Source: Oceanisphaera pacifica (lineage in GTDB: Bacteria > Pseudomonadota > Gammaproteobacteria > Enterobacterales > Aeromonadaceae). From it: DNA of 64,000 bases. The stretch lies in contig NZ_JAGDFX010000005.1 of NCBI RefSeq assembly GCF_017498065.1, positions 62,001-126,000 on the forward strand, in the 5' to 3' direction. Shown here in pieces: positions 37,426 through 46,950 of this stretch. Both the position numbers and the translations under genes were made by a program. The notes beneath the pieces were generated by a model. That model saw only the letters and a program-made list of their open reading frames with translations, was not told where the DNA came from and made no database searches. Within the stretch, counting starts at the first letter, position 1; each line of letters begins with the position of its first letter.

Positions 37426-39699
37426 ATGAATAAAAATCTGCTGGTCACCAAGCGCTCTGGTGTCAAAGAACACCTTGATCTGGACAAAATCCATCGTGTA
37501 CTCGATTGGGCAGCAGAAGGATTAGATAATGTGTCTGTGTCTCAAGTTGAGTTGCGCTCACATATCCAATTTTATGAAGGTATTCGTACCGAAGATATTC
37601 ATGAAACCATTATTAAGGCTGCCGCAGATCTGATCTCGGAAGAGACCCCAGATTACCAATATTTAGCGGCGCGTTTAGCGGTGTTTCATTTACGTAAAAA
37701 AGCCTATGGTCGCTTTACCCCACCACACTTGTATGATCATGTTGCACGCTTAACCGAGCTAGGTAAGTACGATCTGCATATTTTGGCCGACTACAGCCGT
37801 GAAGAGCTCGACACCTTAAATAATTATATCGATCATGACCGCGACCTTAACTTCTCTTATGCTGCAGTCAAGCAGTTAGAAGGTAAGTACTTGGTGCAAA
37901 ATCGCATCAATGGCGATATTTACGAAAGCCCACAGTTTTTATATATGTTGGTGGCTGCTTGCTTATTTTCAAAGTATCCTGCTGACACGCGTATTGATTA
38001 TATTTGCCGTTTTTATGATGCCATTTCACAGTTTAAGGTGTCATTGCCAACGCCCATTATGGCCGGTGTGCGCACTCCTACTCGCCAATTTAGCTCATGT
38101 GTACTTATTGAGTGTGGCGACAGCCTAGACTCTATTAATGCCACCTCTAGCGCCATTGTGCGTTACGTATCGCAACGCGCAGGCATTGGGGTAAATGCGG
38201 GCCGTATTCGTGCTTTGGGTAGCCCTATTCGTAATGGCGAAGCCTTTCACACTGGCTGTATTCCCTTTTATAAGCATTTTCAAACGGCGGTTAAATGCTG
38301 CTCGCAAGGCGGTGTACGCGGAGGGGCGGCCACCTTATTCTACCCTATGTGGCACCTAGAAGTAGAATCACTGTTAGTGTTAAAAAATAACCGGGGCGTA
38401 GAAGAAAACCGTGTACGCCACATGGATTATGGCGTGCAAATTAACCGCTTAATGTATCAGCGCTTAATTAAAGGCGGCGATATTACCTTGTTCTCGCCCT
38501 CAGATGTGCCAGGTCTATATGATGCCTTCTTTGAAGATCAGGCTAAGTTTGAAGCCCTGTATTTACAGTACGAACAAGATGCCAGCATTCGCAAGCGCAC
38601 CATTAAAGCCTTAGAACTGTTTTCATTAATGATGCAAGAGCGCGCGGGCACGGGTCGTATCTATATTCAAAACGTGGATCACTGCAATACTCACAGCCCG
38701 TTTGATTCAAGCGTTGCACCTATTCGCCAAAGTAACCTGTGCTTAGAAATTGCCTTGCCGACTAAGCCTCTAACGGATGTGAATGACGCTGAGGGAGAAA
38801 TTGCCCTTTGTACGCTGTCAGCCTTTAATTTAGGTGCCATTAACGATTTAAGTGAGCTAGAAGGTTTGGCAGACTTAGCCGTGCGTGCCCTAGATGCCTT
38901 GCTTGATTATCAAGACTATCCGCTGTTGGCTGCGCAAAATGGCTCAATGAATCGCCGTACCTTAGGCATAGGCGTCATTAACTATGCCTATTACTTGGCC
39001 AAGCACGGGGTGAAGTATTCCGATGGCAGTGCATTAGGACTAACCCATAAAACCTTTGAAGCCATTCAATATTATTTATTGAAAGCATCTTCTAAACTTG
39101 CCGAAGAGTTTGGCCCCTGCCCTTCTTTTGGCGAGACCACTTACGCGCAAGGTATTTTACCGATTGATACCTATAAGAAAGATTTAGATGCGATCTGCCA
39201 AGAGCCCTTGCACCTAGATTGGGAAAGCTTGCGTGAACAAATTAAAACCAAGGGGCTACGTAACAGTACCCTAACAGCCTTAATGCCATCAGAAACCTCG
39301 AGCCAAATTTCTAACGCCACCAATGGTATTGAACCACCACGGGGCTTGGTATCGGTGAAGGCATCTAAAGACGGTATCTTAAAGCAAGTGGTGCCGGATT
39401 ATGTTGAGCTAAAAAATCAATATGAACTGTTATGGCAAATGCCGTCTAACGATGGCTATTTACACTTGGTAGGTGTGATGCAGAAGTTTGTTGACCAAGC
39501 TATTTCTGCCAATACCAGTTACGACCCAAGCCGATTTGACGCAGGCCGCGTGCCCATGAAGCAGCTATTAAAAGACTTACTGACTGCGTATAAGTTTGGC
39601 CTTAAAACGCTGTATTACCACAATACTCGCGATGGTGCAGCCGACGCCCAAAACGACATGCAAGAAGATGATTGTGCCGGTGGCGCCTGCAAAATTTAA
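37426..39699 (+). CDS. nrdA: Ribonucleoside-diphosphate reductase class Ia, alpha subunit
   Basis: Reduces ribonucleotides for DNA synthesis. N-terminal ATP-cone (VTKRSGVKEHLDLDKIHRVL, residues 5-95) for dATP feedback, then the ten-stranded barrel with redox Cys in RQFSSCVLIECGD and active-site Cys/Glu in NLCLEIALPT. The C-terminal CAGGACKI carries the external redox cysteine pair. Length 757 (E. coli 761). First gene of nrdA-nrdB-yfaE, preceded by two NrdR boxes. Confidence 0.97.
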   Translation: MNKNLLVTKRSGVKEHLDLDKIHRVLDWAAEGLDNVSVSQVELRSHIQFYEGIRTEDIHETIIKAAADLISEETPDYQYLAARLAVFHLRKKAYGRFTPPHLYDHVARLTELGKYDLHILADYSREELDTLNNYIDHDRDLNFSYAAVKQLEGKYLVQNRINGDIYESPQFLYMLVAACLFSKYPADTRIDYICRFYDAISQFKVSLPTPIMAGVRTPTRQFSSCVLIECGDSLDSINATSSAIVRYVSQRAGIGVNAGRIRALGSPIRNGEAFHTGCIPFYKHFQTAVKCCSQGGVRGGAATLFYPMWHLEVESLLVLKNNRGVEENRVRHMDYGVQINRLMYQRLIKGGDITLFSPSDVPGLYDAFFEDQAKFEALYLQYEQDASIRKRTIKALELFSLMMQERAGTGRIYIQNVDHCNTHSPFDSSVAPIRQSNLCLEIALPTKPLTDVNDAEGEIALCTLSAFNLGAINDLSELEGLADLAVRALDALLDYQDYPLLAAQNGSMNRRTLGIGVINYAYYLAKHGVKYSDGSALGLTHKTFEAIQYYLLKASSKLAEEFGPCPSFGETTYAQGILPIDTYKKDLDAICQEPLHLDWESLREQIKTKGLRNSTLTALMPSETSSQISNATNGIEPPRGLVSVKASKDGILKQVVPDYVELKNQYELLWQMPSNDGYLHLVGVMQKFVDQAISANTSYDPSRFDAGRVPMKQLLKDLLTAYKFGLKTLYYHNTRDGAADAQNDMQEDDCAGGACKI

Positions 39700-39745
39700 T
39701 ATGAATGGCGAGGGATTCCCTCGCCATGTTAAGTGAGATTGTATT

Positions 39746-40879
39746 ATGTCTTATACTACTTTTAGTCAATTACAAAACGATCATACGAAAGAGCCGATGT
39801 TTCTCGGTAATCACGTTAACGTGGCGCGTTATGATCAACAAAAATACGATGTATTTGAAAAGCTGATTGAAAAGCAGCTGTCCTTTTTCTGGCGTCCAGA
39901 AGAAGTGGACGTGTCTCAAGACCGCATTGATTATCAAGCGCTGCCTGATCATGAAAAGCATATTTTTATCAGCAACTTAAAATATCAAACCTTGCTGGAT
40001 TCCATTCAAGGTCGCAGCCCTAACGTGGCGTTACTGCCGTTAGTGTCTATTCCTGAGTTAGAAACTTGGGTAGAAACCTGGGCCTTTTCTGAAACCATTC
40101 ACTCACGCTCTTATACCCATATTATTCGTAATATAGTGCATGATCCCGGCGTGGTGTTTGATGACATTGTGGCCAATGAAGAAATTCTTAAACGTGCCGG
40201 CGATATTGCTCACTACTATGATGAGCTGATCCGCTACACCAGCCTGTATCATTTACATGGTGAAGGCTCACTTGAGCATAAAGGCAAGCCGCTCAACATT
40301 AGCCGCTACGAGCTAAAGAAAAAGCTTTACTTATGCTTAATGAGTGTCAACGTGTTAGAAGCCATTCGCTTTTATGTCAGCTTTGCCTGTTCGTTTGCCT
40401 TTGCCGAGCGTGAGCTGATGGAAGGTAACGCCAAAATTATTAAGCTGATTGCCCGTGACGAAGCCCTACACTTAACCGGCACCCAGCACATGATTAATAT
40501 TTTGCGCGCCGGTGAAGACGACCCTGAAATGGCACAAATTGCTAAAGAGTGTGAACAGCAATGCTTTGACATCTTTCGCGATGCTGCCATTCAAGAAAAA
40601 GAGTGGGCTGAATATCTGTTTAAAGATGGCTCTATGATTGGTTTAAACAAAGATATTTTATGCCAATATGTGGAATACATTACTAACTTGCGCATGCAAG
40701 CGGTGGGCTTAGAGCCAGCGTTTGACAGCGCGAAACAAAATCCGATCCCTTGGATTAACGCTTGGTTATCGTCAGATAATGTACAAGTTGCGCCACAAGA
40801 GGTGGAAATTAGCTCCTACCTGATTGGGCAAATTGACTCGCAAATGGATCAAGACGACCTAGGTGACTTTGAACTGTGA
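39746..40879 (+). CDS. nrdB: Ribonucleoside-diphosphate reductase class Ia, beta subunit
   Basis: Di-iron tyrosyl-radical subunit. Iron ligands include Asp in [11 protein letters not shown], Glu and His in [15 protein letters not shown], and Glu and His in [12 protein letters not shown]; the radical tyrosine is in the same [14 protein letters not shown] helix. The C-terminal DDLGDFEL tail docks on NrdA. Length 377 (E. coli 376). Overlaps yfaE by 4 bases. Confidence 0.97.
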   Translation: MSYTTFSQLQNDHTKEPMFLGNHVNVARYDQQKYDVFEKLIEKQLSFFWRPEEVDVSQDRIDYQALPDHEKHIFISNLKYQTLLDSIQGRSPNVALLPLVSIPELETWVETWAFSETIHSRSYTHIIRNIVHDPGVVFDDIVANEEILKRAGDIAHYYDELIRYTSLYHLHGEGSLEHKGKPLNISRYELKKKLYLCLMSVNVLEAIRFYVSFACSFAFAERELMEGNAKIIKLIARDEALHLTGTQHMINILRAGEDDPEMAQIAKECEQQCFDIFRDAAIQEKEWAEYLFKDGSMIGLNKDILCQYVEYITNLRMQAVGLEPAFDSAKQNPIPWINAWLSSDNVQVAPQEVEISSYLIGQIDSQMDQDDLGDFEL

Positions 40880-41148
40880 GCAAAGTGTGCACCCAAGCCA
40901 CCCACTTTGAACTAAGAGCAGGGGAAACCCTGCTTGATGGTCTTGAGCGCACCGGTCACCATGTAGAATACCAATGTCGTGGTGGCTACTGTGGCTCTTG
41001 TCGCACCACGCTTATTTCCGGTGAGGTCAGCTACATCACTCCCCCACTCGCATTTGTTAGCGCAGGCGAAGTACTGCCTTGTTGCTGCCACCCCAAAGGC
41101 GAAGTGGAATTAGATATTGATATGGTGCAAATCAAACAACACGCTTAA
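40876..41148 (+). CDS. yfaE: YfaE-type 2Fe-2S ferredoxin for NrdB maintenance
   Basis: 90-residue plant-type ferredoxin that re-reduces the NrdB di-iron centre. Cluster cysteines in [15 protein letters not shown] and [13 protein letters not shown] start inside the nrdB stop (GTGA overlap) implies translational coupling. Same position as in E. coli. Confidence 0.93.
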   Translation: MSKVCTQATHFELRAGETLLDGLERTGHHVEYQCRGGYCGSCRTTLISGEVSYITPPLAFVSAGEVLPCCCHPKGEVELDIDMVQIKQHA

Positions 41149-41152
41149 AGAT

Positions 41153-41209
41153 AGTCGGAAGGGATGACACCTAAATATTAGAGCAATATATTGGGTCTTT
41201 CTTCCGGCT
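41153..41209. repeat. Inverted repeat between yfaE and the DUF4112 gene
   Basis: AGTCGGAAG (41153-41161) pairs with CTTCCGGCT (41201-41209) across an AT-rich centre. It shares the CCGGAAG/CTTCCGG arms of the element at 13030-13111, so it may belong to the same repeat class; it may also end the convergent transcripts. Confidence 0.45.
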
Positions 41210-41231
41210 TTTCACTTCACGCCGATAGCTT

Positions 41232-41588
41232 CTACTCGCCTTTACTTAAATACGCATTTAGTAAACCTACATTACGCAAGTTCGCTTTAAACGCAAAATC
41301 AAATAGATCACCAGCTATGGGGAGCACTCCCACCACCAGCTCAATGAGTATGTTAAGCACCATACGTGCGCGTATTCTAAGCGGCACTTTTAATCGCGCA
41401 GCTTCAACAACGATATAAGATGACAAAACAGCGCCAACCAGATCACCTATGCCGGGAATTAGTCCGATAATGCCATCTAAACCAATTCGAAAGCCGCCAG
41501 GTAATCTAATCCCAGCATCCAACAACCAAGCTAAACGCTCTATGCGTCGCTTAACTGCTGCGTTGCGAAGCAACGCATTATCATTCAC
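41232..41588 (-). CDS. DUF4112-family membrane protein
   Basis: 118 residues with two or three hydrophobic segments (GLDGIIGLIPGIGDLVGAVL and VLNILIELVVGVLPIAGDLF), which carry a repeated glycine/proline-rich PGIGD / PIAGD pattern typical of the family. Function unknown. GTG start overlaps the stop of the upstream Pmp3-like gene by 4 bases. Confidence 0.82.
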   Translation of the reverse strand: MNDNALLRNAAVKRRIERLAWLLDAGIRLPGGFRIGLDGIIGLIPGIGDLVGAVLSSYIVVEAARLKVPLRIRARMVLNILIELVVGVLPIAGDLFDFAFKANLRNVGLLNAYLSKGE

Positions 41589-41743
41589 TTTTTAGCAATC
41601 ACCCATACCGCATGCACAATGCCCGGAATGTAACCTAGCAAGGTCAGTATAATATTTATCCAAAAGTGCTTGCCGAGTCCTACTTGCAAAAACACCCCTA
41701 ACGGTGGGAGTAAAATTGCAATAATAATGCGTAATAAGTCCAT
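41585..41743 (-). CDS. Pmp3/YqaE-family small membrane proteolipid
   Basis: 52-residue protein (MDLLRIIIAILLPPLGVFLQ, then VGLGKHFWINIILTLLGYIP, then GIVHAVWVIAKK) that is a clear Pmp3/UPF0057 (YqaE) member: two membrane helices, the LPPLGVFLQ motif and the LLGYIPGIVHA motif. Family members respond to salt, cold or membrane-potential stress. The ATG has a perfect AAAGGAGGC ribosome site. Overlaps the DUF4112 gene by 4 bases, so the two are probably made together. Confidence 0.93.
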   Translation of the reverse strand: MDLLRIIIAILLPPLGVFLQVGLGKHFWINIILTLLGYIPGIVHAVWVIAKK

Positions 41744-41795
41744 AACAGCCTCCTTTTATTACCAATTAAATTCACGTTTAATGACACCTGAAAAA

Positions 41796-42368
41796 TTAAT
41801 GTCTTCTACCGCCACCCAATCTTGCACGTGGAATATGGCTTCTAATTTGAGGGCGTGCGCTTGGCATACTCATTCGCCGCTGAGGGGCTCTTTGCAGTGT
41901 TGGCCGCTGCTTGCTTTGCCATTGTTGTCTTACTGCTTGTTTCTGTTCAACAGAAAGGCTATTCCCACTCATTTTATCTTGAATTTGCTGACGTTTTTGC
42001 GTTACCTCTTGTTTTTTATCTGCGGGTAAGGCTTGCCATTTTTTATTAAAATCTGTCTTGAGTGCAGACAAGTCTGGTCCATCACCCCGCCAGTTATCAA
42101 CTTTATCTTTAATCTCAGCTTGCTTATCTGCGTCTAACGTATTCCACCAACTATTAACGGCATCTTTAAAATCACCATCACTATCACAGCAATTGGGGTA
42201 CATGTGATATTGATAATACCAGTAATCGTCATACCACCAGCTATCCGTGTAAGCGAGCTGGGCACCGGTTGATAATGTAGCTGAAGGAGTAGAACAGGCG
42301 GTTAAACCAAAAGCCATCGATAAAGCTAACAAAAGCGTTTTCATGTATCGCTGTTTTAGTTTTAACAT
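41796..42368 (-). CDS. Putative lipoprotein with Trp/Tyr-rich segment and basic tail
   Basis: 190 residues. Signal peptide with lipobox LTAC (cysteine at residue 25), then an aromatic segment (DSWWYDDYWYYQYHMYPNCC), a helical charged middle (LDADKQAEIKDKVDNWRGDG, ALPADKKQEVTQKRQQIQDK) and an Arg/Pro-rich tail ending GGGRRH. AGGAG lies 5 bases before the ATG. The middle resembles Spy/CpxP-like or DUF3106-type periplasmic helical proteins; I cannot name a family firmly. Confidence 0.75.
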   Translation of the reverse strand: MLKLKQRYMKTLLLALSMAFGLTACSTPSATLSTGAQLAYTDSWWYDDYWYYQYHMYPNCCDSDGDFKDAVNSWWNTLDADKQAEIKDKVDNWRGDGPDLSALKTDFNKKWQALPADKKQEVTQKRQQIQDKMSGNSLSVEQKQAVRQQWQSKQRPTLQRAPQRRMSMPSARPQIRSHIPRARLGGGRRH

Positions 42369-42676
42369 ATAATCTCCTAGGCATTTTGCTCATTGAATTT
42401 TATGTATAATCACACCGTATCGCTGAACACTCAAGCAATTTTTGGTGACTGAGCAATAGAAGGTATTGCTTAGAAAATTTAAAATCACACTGACTATTAT
42501 ATTGTTCAAATAACAGGGGAACAGTTAATTAAGAGTCGTTAAATGAGTTAATGAAGAATAACCCAACATAAGTCTTATAACGGATTAATAATTTTTATAA
42601 TATAAAATTTATTTGGCATATAAAATACAACTAATTAAGCTGCTATATATTTAACACTTAAAAATTAGCAGCGCAC
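42369..42676. other. AT-rich intergenic region
   Basis: About 300 bases, very AT-rich in 42520-42660. It presumably contains the lipoprotein promoter (reverse strand). No RNA, repeat or reading frame seen. Confidence 0.5.
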
Positions 42677-42946
42677 TTAATTACGCTTAGTACTATCTGC
42701 AGAAGCAGCAGGAAAAGGGAGCCAGCCTAACCGACCGTTTTGCTCATACGACTTTTCCCGCTCACACACAAACAGCTGTGTTCCAACCTCAATAACCGCA
42801 CCTTTGGAGTAGCGTTGATTAGCATAAAAGCATACTCGCTCTAGCCCAGAGTTTACGTTTAGCTCTAACGAAGGCTGTGTGCTAACTGTATTAGCAGCTA
42901 CCGATGCTGAAATAATGAGTAGAAAAAAAACTAAGACCTTCATCAT
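42677..42946 (-). CDS. DUF1496-family periplasmic protein (YnjH-like)
   Basis: 89 residues with a signal peptide (KVLVFFLLIISASVAANT) and the family core CFYANQRYSKGAVIEVG followed by LFVCEREKSYEQNGRLGWLP. Two conserved cysteines could form a disulfide. Function unknown. Divergent from cti. Confidence 0.8.
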   Translation of the reverse strand: MMKVLVFFLLIISASVAANTVSTQPSLELNVNSGLERVCFYANQRYSKGAVIEVGTQLFVCEREKSYEQNGRLGWLPFPAASADSTKRN

Positions 42947-43013
42947 GATACCCTTCCCTTTCGCTTAATATAAATACATAGTAACACCCTAGAACATAGA
43001 ATAAGGCTTAACA

Positions 43014-45380
43014 ATGACCAAACGATATTGGCTACTGCTAGTACTCGCTCTCAGCGCCACATTTTCTTTTGCCACCGCCAAAGCGGCACAACACAGCGAT
43101 ATTGCAGCGGCTAATTCAAACAACCAACTTGTTGATTATCAACAAGATATTAAGCCTATTTTTGAAAAAAAGTGTATTGCCTGCCATGCCTGCTACGATG
43201 CCCCCTGTCAGCTTAAACTTTCCAGTAACGAAGGCGTACTGCGTGGCGCCAGCAAAGATGTGGTTTACAATGGCGCGCGCGCTAAAAATGCCTCCCCCTC
43301 TCGACTATATGTTGATGCCCAAGGCGAACAAGCGTGGCGTAAACGTAATTTTTTTAGTGTACTCGACAGTAAAGATGGCCAAGCGGCGGTGATGCTACGC
43401 AGCCTAGCACTAGGGAAACAGTCAAATTGGGGCAATAATCAACGCCTGCCCGAAGCGCTAGATTTGTCAATTAATCGTACCAACCAATGCAGCAACCCCA
43501 ATGAGTTTGACCAGTTTACGCGTAAACACCCACAAATGGGTATGCCGTTTGCGGTGACAGGCTTAACCGATCAAGAATATTTAACTGTGAGTCGTTGGAT
43601 GGCACAGGGTGCCGACGTCCCCGAGCAGGTTGTCACCTTATCTCTGGCACAAACCGCCATGGTTAAAAAATGGGAAGACTGGCTAAATCGAAGGAGTCAT
43701 CGTTACCAGCTGGTGGCGCGCTATTTATACGAGCACTGGTTTTTAGCACAGCTATATTTTAGCGATCAAGATGAAAGCGAACAGGATATTTTCTTTGAGC
43801 TCGTCCGCTCTTATACGCCCCCCGGCGAGCCCATTGATATTATCGCCACCACTCGCCCTACCGATAACCCTAATGGGCCTGTTTATTACCGTCTGCGGCC
43901 ACAGTTAGAAAGTCGTATCCACAAAACTCATATCACTTATCCTCTTAGTGATCAGAAAATGCAGCGTCTTAATACGTTGTTTTTTAGCACCGACTGGCAT
44001 ATTAAAAAAATGCCGCGCTATAACAAAGATTATGCTGCCAATCCCTTTTTTACTTACAACGCCATTCCTGTAAAAGCGCGCTATCAATTTTTACTCGATA
44101 ATGCGGAATACTTTGTACGCTCTTTTATTCGTGGCCCTGTGTGTCGTGGCCAAATAGCCACCGATGTGATCCGCGATCAGTTTTGGGTGGCGTTTCAAGC
44201 CCCCGAGCATGATATTTTTATTACCGATGCCAGCCACCAGACTCAAGTTAGACCTTGGTTGGGCGTACCCGGCCTAGATACCAACCTGCTTAGCCTAGGC
44301 GCGGACTGGGCTTCTTATAAAGCCGACCGTAATAATTATTTACAGCAACGAAAGCTCGCTTATGCTGATCACTATCCCCAAGGCCCAAGCCTTAGCCACC
44401 TATGGAATGGTGACCAGTATAACGACCAAGCCTTACTCACAGTGTTTCGTCACCACGACAGCGCCAGTGTAGTAAAAGGCTGGCAAGGCGATACCCCTAA
44501 AACCATGTGGGTGATGGATTATCCATTGCTAGAACGTTCTTATTACTCACTGGTGGCCAACTTTGATGTGTATGGCAGTGTGTCTCATCAAGCACAAACG
44601 CGGCTCTACTTTGACCTGATCCGCAACGGAGCCGAAGCTAACTTGTTGCGCTTTTTACCACCAGCGCAACGTAATCCCTTATTACATCAGTGGTACGATA
44701 ACAGCGGGCGTATTAAATTGTTTACCAGCTATGCCGATGTTGATGAAACCACCCCAAGTCGTATTTACACCGATGCCAAGCGACCCTTAGCTGACTTTAG
44801 CCAACAGGTATTGCACAAGCTCGCAGCCGTGGCAGGCCCCACCGATCTTATTAACCGGTGTCAGCAAATTGACTGTAACCCAGACAACAGCGATAAATTA
44901 GAGAGTCAACAAGCGCGTATTAATGACCAACTCAGGCGTTTAACCGGCTTTAGTGCTCGTTTATTACCCGTTATTAAATGGCTGCCCGAAGTAACGTTGT
45001 TGCGCATTGAAGACGAGCACAGTGGCGAGAGGCAAGTATTTAGCCTATTGCATAACCGCGACCACAGTAACGTCGCCTTTATGATGGGGGAAGGTTTACG
45101 CCTACGCCCAGAAAACGACACCCTGAGCATTTTACCCGGCGTGATCAGTAGTTATCCCAACTTTATCTTTAACGTCAAACAAACCGAGCTTGCTAACTTT
45201 ATTAGTGCCCTCACCAGCTTAAGGGATCCTGAAGGGCTACATGCAATCGCCGACCAATATGGTATTAGGCGGACGCATCCCGACTTTTGGTTTTACTTTC
45301 ACGATATGCACAGCTACATGAAAGAAACCACCCCCATAGAAGCAGGGCTATTAGATATGAACCGCTATCAGAACCTATAA
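43014..45380 (+). CDS. cti: Periplasmic fatty-acid cis/trans isomerase
   Basis: Converts cis-unsaturated fatty acids of membrane phospholipids to trans, rapidly lowering fluidity under solvent, heat or salt stress; known from Pseudomonas and Vibrio. 788 residues: signal peptide (residues 1-25), then DYQQDIKPIFEKKCIACHAC, in which C54-I-A-C57-H58 is a c-type haem motif, then the long Cti domain (RGPVCRGQIATDVIRDQFWV near residue 375). The length fits the family. Followed by a strong terminator. Confidence 0.93.
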   Translation: MTKRYWLLLVLALSATFSFATAKAAQHSDIAAANSNNQLVDYQQDIKPIFEKKCIACHACYDAPCQLKLSSNEGVLRGASKDVVYNGARAKNASPSRLYVDAQGEQAWRKRNFFSVLDSKDGQAAVMLRSLALGKQSNWGNNQRLPEALDLSINRTNQCSNPNEFDQFTRKHPQMGMPFAVTGLTDQEYLTVSRWMAQGADVPEQVVTLSLAQTAMVKKWEDWLNRRSHRYQLVARYLYEHWFLAQLYFSDQDESEQDIFFELVRSYTPPGEPIDIIATTRPTDNPNGPVYYRLRPQLESRIHKTHITYPLSDQKMQRLNTLFFSTDWHIKKMPRYNKDYAANPFFTYNAIPVKARYQFLLDNAEYFVRSFIRGPVCRGQIATDVIRDQFWVAFQAPEHDIFITDASHQTQVRPWLGVPGLDTNLLSLGADWASYKADRNNYLQQRKLAYADHYPQGPSLSHLWNGDQYNDQALLTVFRHHDSASVVKGWQGDTPKTMWVMDYPLLERSYYSLVANFDVYGSVSHQAQTRLYFDLIRNGAEANLLRFLPPAQRNPLLHQWYDNSGRIKLFTSYADVDETTPSRIYTDAKRPLADFSQQVLHKLAAVAGPTDLINRCQQIDCNPDNSDKLESQQARINDQLRRLTGFSARLLPVIKWLPEVTLLRIEDEHSGERQVFSLLHNRDHSNVAFMMGEGLRLRPENDTLSILPGVISSYPNFIFNVKQTELANFISALTSLRDPEGLHAIADQYGIRRTHPDFWFYFHDMHSYMKETTPIEAGLLDMNRYQNL

Positions 45381-45398
45381 GGGGTAAACATCAAGCCA

Positions 45399-45434
45399 AA
45401 AAAATGCCAGTCAGTTAACTGACTGGCATTTTTT
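45399..45434. terminator. Bidirectional terminator between cti and dadA-like gene
   Basis: A perfect 36-base palindrome: AAAAAATGCCAGTCAGTT and its reverse complement. Serves cti (forward) and the DadA-family gene (reverse). Confidence 0.93.
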
Positions 45435-45454
45435 AAAAGCGGTCGTTGTGTCAA

Positions 45455-46684
45455 TTAGCGCTGTTTATCACGCTCTGCTGCCACCACACCGGCAACCGTA
45501 TCAGCGGTAATACCACTTAAGGTCCAGCCTAAGTGACCATGGCCTGTGTTATAAAACACCTGCGGATGACGCCCGCGCCCTACTTTAGGCATCATGTCTG
45601 GCATCATAGGTCTTAAGCCAGCCCACGGCACTACGCTCTCGGTAGACACATCAGGGAAGTGTCGATTACACCATTTGATCAGTGGGTCGATACGGTCTTG
45701 ACGAATATTACGGTTATCGCCGTTATACTCGGCAGTCCCTGCAATACGGAAACGATCTGGCCCCAAGCGACTGGTAACAATCTTCACTTCTTCATCTAAC
45801 AAAGATACCTGCGGCGCACTGTTGCGGCTTAATTCATCACGCAAATTCACCGTAATCGAGTAGCCTTTGACGGGGTAGATATTCACTCTGTCCCCTAGCT
45901 TTTTCGCCAACGCACGGCTGCCTACACCCGCACACACCACCACGCCATCAAAGTAGTGAGACTGACCTTTATCGTCTGTTACCCGCACGCCCTTGCCTTC
46001 AATGCTGACATCAGACAATTCAGTTTCCATCATAAACTGAACGCCGGCTTTGCGAACAGCTTCAGCTAGGCCAAAGGTAAAGCTATGAATATCACCCGTA
46101 CTATCACTGGGCGTCCAAAAGCCGCCAATGTAGTTACCCTGTAAGGTCGGCTCTTTTAGCTTAATATCCTCCGCTGTTAGCTCAGAGCGCTCTAGGCCCC
46201 CTTTTGCTAATAACTGAGTGACATTGCGCGCATGCTCAAGCTCTTTCTGATCTGAATAAACATGCATAATACCGCATTCAGAATAATCAAACTTCACGCC
46301 CCATTTCTGCCCTAAGTCAATCAAATGTTGACGAGCAGCAATGGCCAAGCGAGTCGTTTCAATGGTATTACGTTCGTAATGAGGAATATTGCTCATAAAC
46401 TCGAGCATCCAGCTTATCTTGTGCCAGCTCGGTTTAGGGTTAACCAGCAGCGGCGCATCGGCTTGCAGCATCCACTTAATGCCTTTTAATACCGTTCCCC
46501 ACGTATTCCATACTTCCGCGTTAGAGGCAGACAACTGGCCGCCGTTCGCAAAGCTGGTTTCCATGGCCGCATAACGTTGGCGATCAATTACAGTTACATC
46601 AAATCCCTGCTCGGCTAATTTAGCAGCAGTGGTAATACCGGTAATTCCAGCACCTAATACAGCAATTGTTTGCATTTTAGACAT
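45455..46684 (-). CDS. dadA: DadA-family D-amino-acid dehydrogenase / glycine oxidase-type flavoprotein
   Basis: FAD enzyme that oxidatively deaminates D-amino acids and passes electrons to the respiratory chain. 409 residues: FAD-binding Rossmann motif AVLGAGITGITTAAKLAEQG at the N-terminus, FANGGQLSASNAEVW, and the C-terminal FAD motif YNTGHGHLGWTLS. The family's substrate is usually D-alanine, but the tandem glycine riboswitch in its leader suggests glycine or a glycine-related amine as substrate or signal. Alternative start at 46675 (MQTIAVLG). It has no partner alanine racemase here. Confidence 0.85.
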   Translation of the reverse strand: MSKMQTIAVLGAGITGITTAAKLAEQGFDVTVIDRQRYAAMETSFANGGQLSASNAEVWNTWGTVLKGIKWMLQADAPLLVNPKPSWHKISWMLEFMSNIPHYERNTIETTRLAIAARQHLIDLGQKWGVKFDYSECGIMHVYSDQKELEHARNVTQLLAKGGLERSELTAEDIKLKEPTLQGNYIGGFWTPSDSTGDIHSFTFGLAEAVRKAGVQFMMETELSDVSIEGKGVRVTDDKGQSHYFDGVVVCAGVGSRALAKKLGDRVNIYPVKGYSITVNLRDELSRNSAPQVSLLDEEVKIVTSRLGPDRFRIAGTAEYNGDNRNIRQDRIDPLIKWCNRHFPDVSTESVVPWAGLRPMMPDMMPKVGRGRHPQVFYNTGHGHLGWTLSGITADTVAGVVAAERDKQR

Positions 46685-46749
46685 AGCAAAGCACTCTTAT
46701 TTTTGCAGGCGGTTGCATGTAATAAACAGCGCAACTGTATTTGCCTGAC

Positions 46750-46950
46750 CTCCCCATCCGTCTGGGTGCCTGAGAGATTCACCAACTTTACACCTGTGTA
46801 AAGCGGCTTGCTCCTTCGGCGAGTCTAAAGTGCACAGACTACTCTTCGGATATGCCTACAGCCACCGGTCCTTTTGCCTGAGAGTTTACGGGGTCGTTGC
46901 TCCTTCGGCGGCGCGATTATCTTAACCAAGATAAGTCAACGCTCTCTCCC
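46750..46950 (-). ncRNA. Tandem glycine riboswitch upstream of the dadA-like gene
   Basis: Read on the reverse strand from about 46950. Aptamer 1 opens GGGAGAGAGCG, has the core GCCGAAGGAGCAA and closes with CTCTCAGGCAAAAGGACCGG. Aptamer 2 follows after a short linker with CGCCGAAGGAGCAAGCC and closes with CTCTCAGGCACCCAGACGG. The GCCGAAGGNGCAA and CUCUCAGGCA cores, twice in tandem, are the signature of cooperative glycine riboswitches. The 3' end lies about 65 bases before the gene. Glycine binding normally turns on the downstream gene. Confidence 0.95.
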
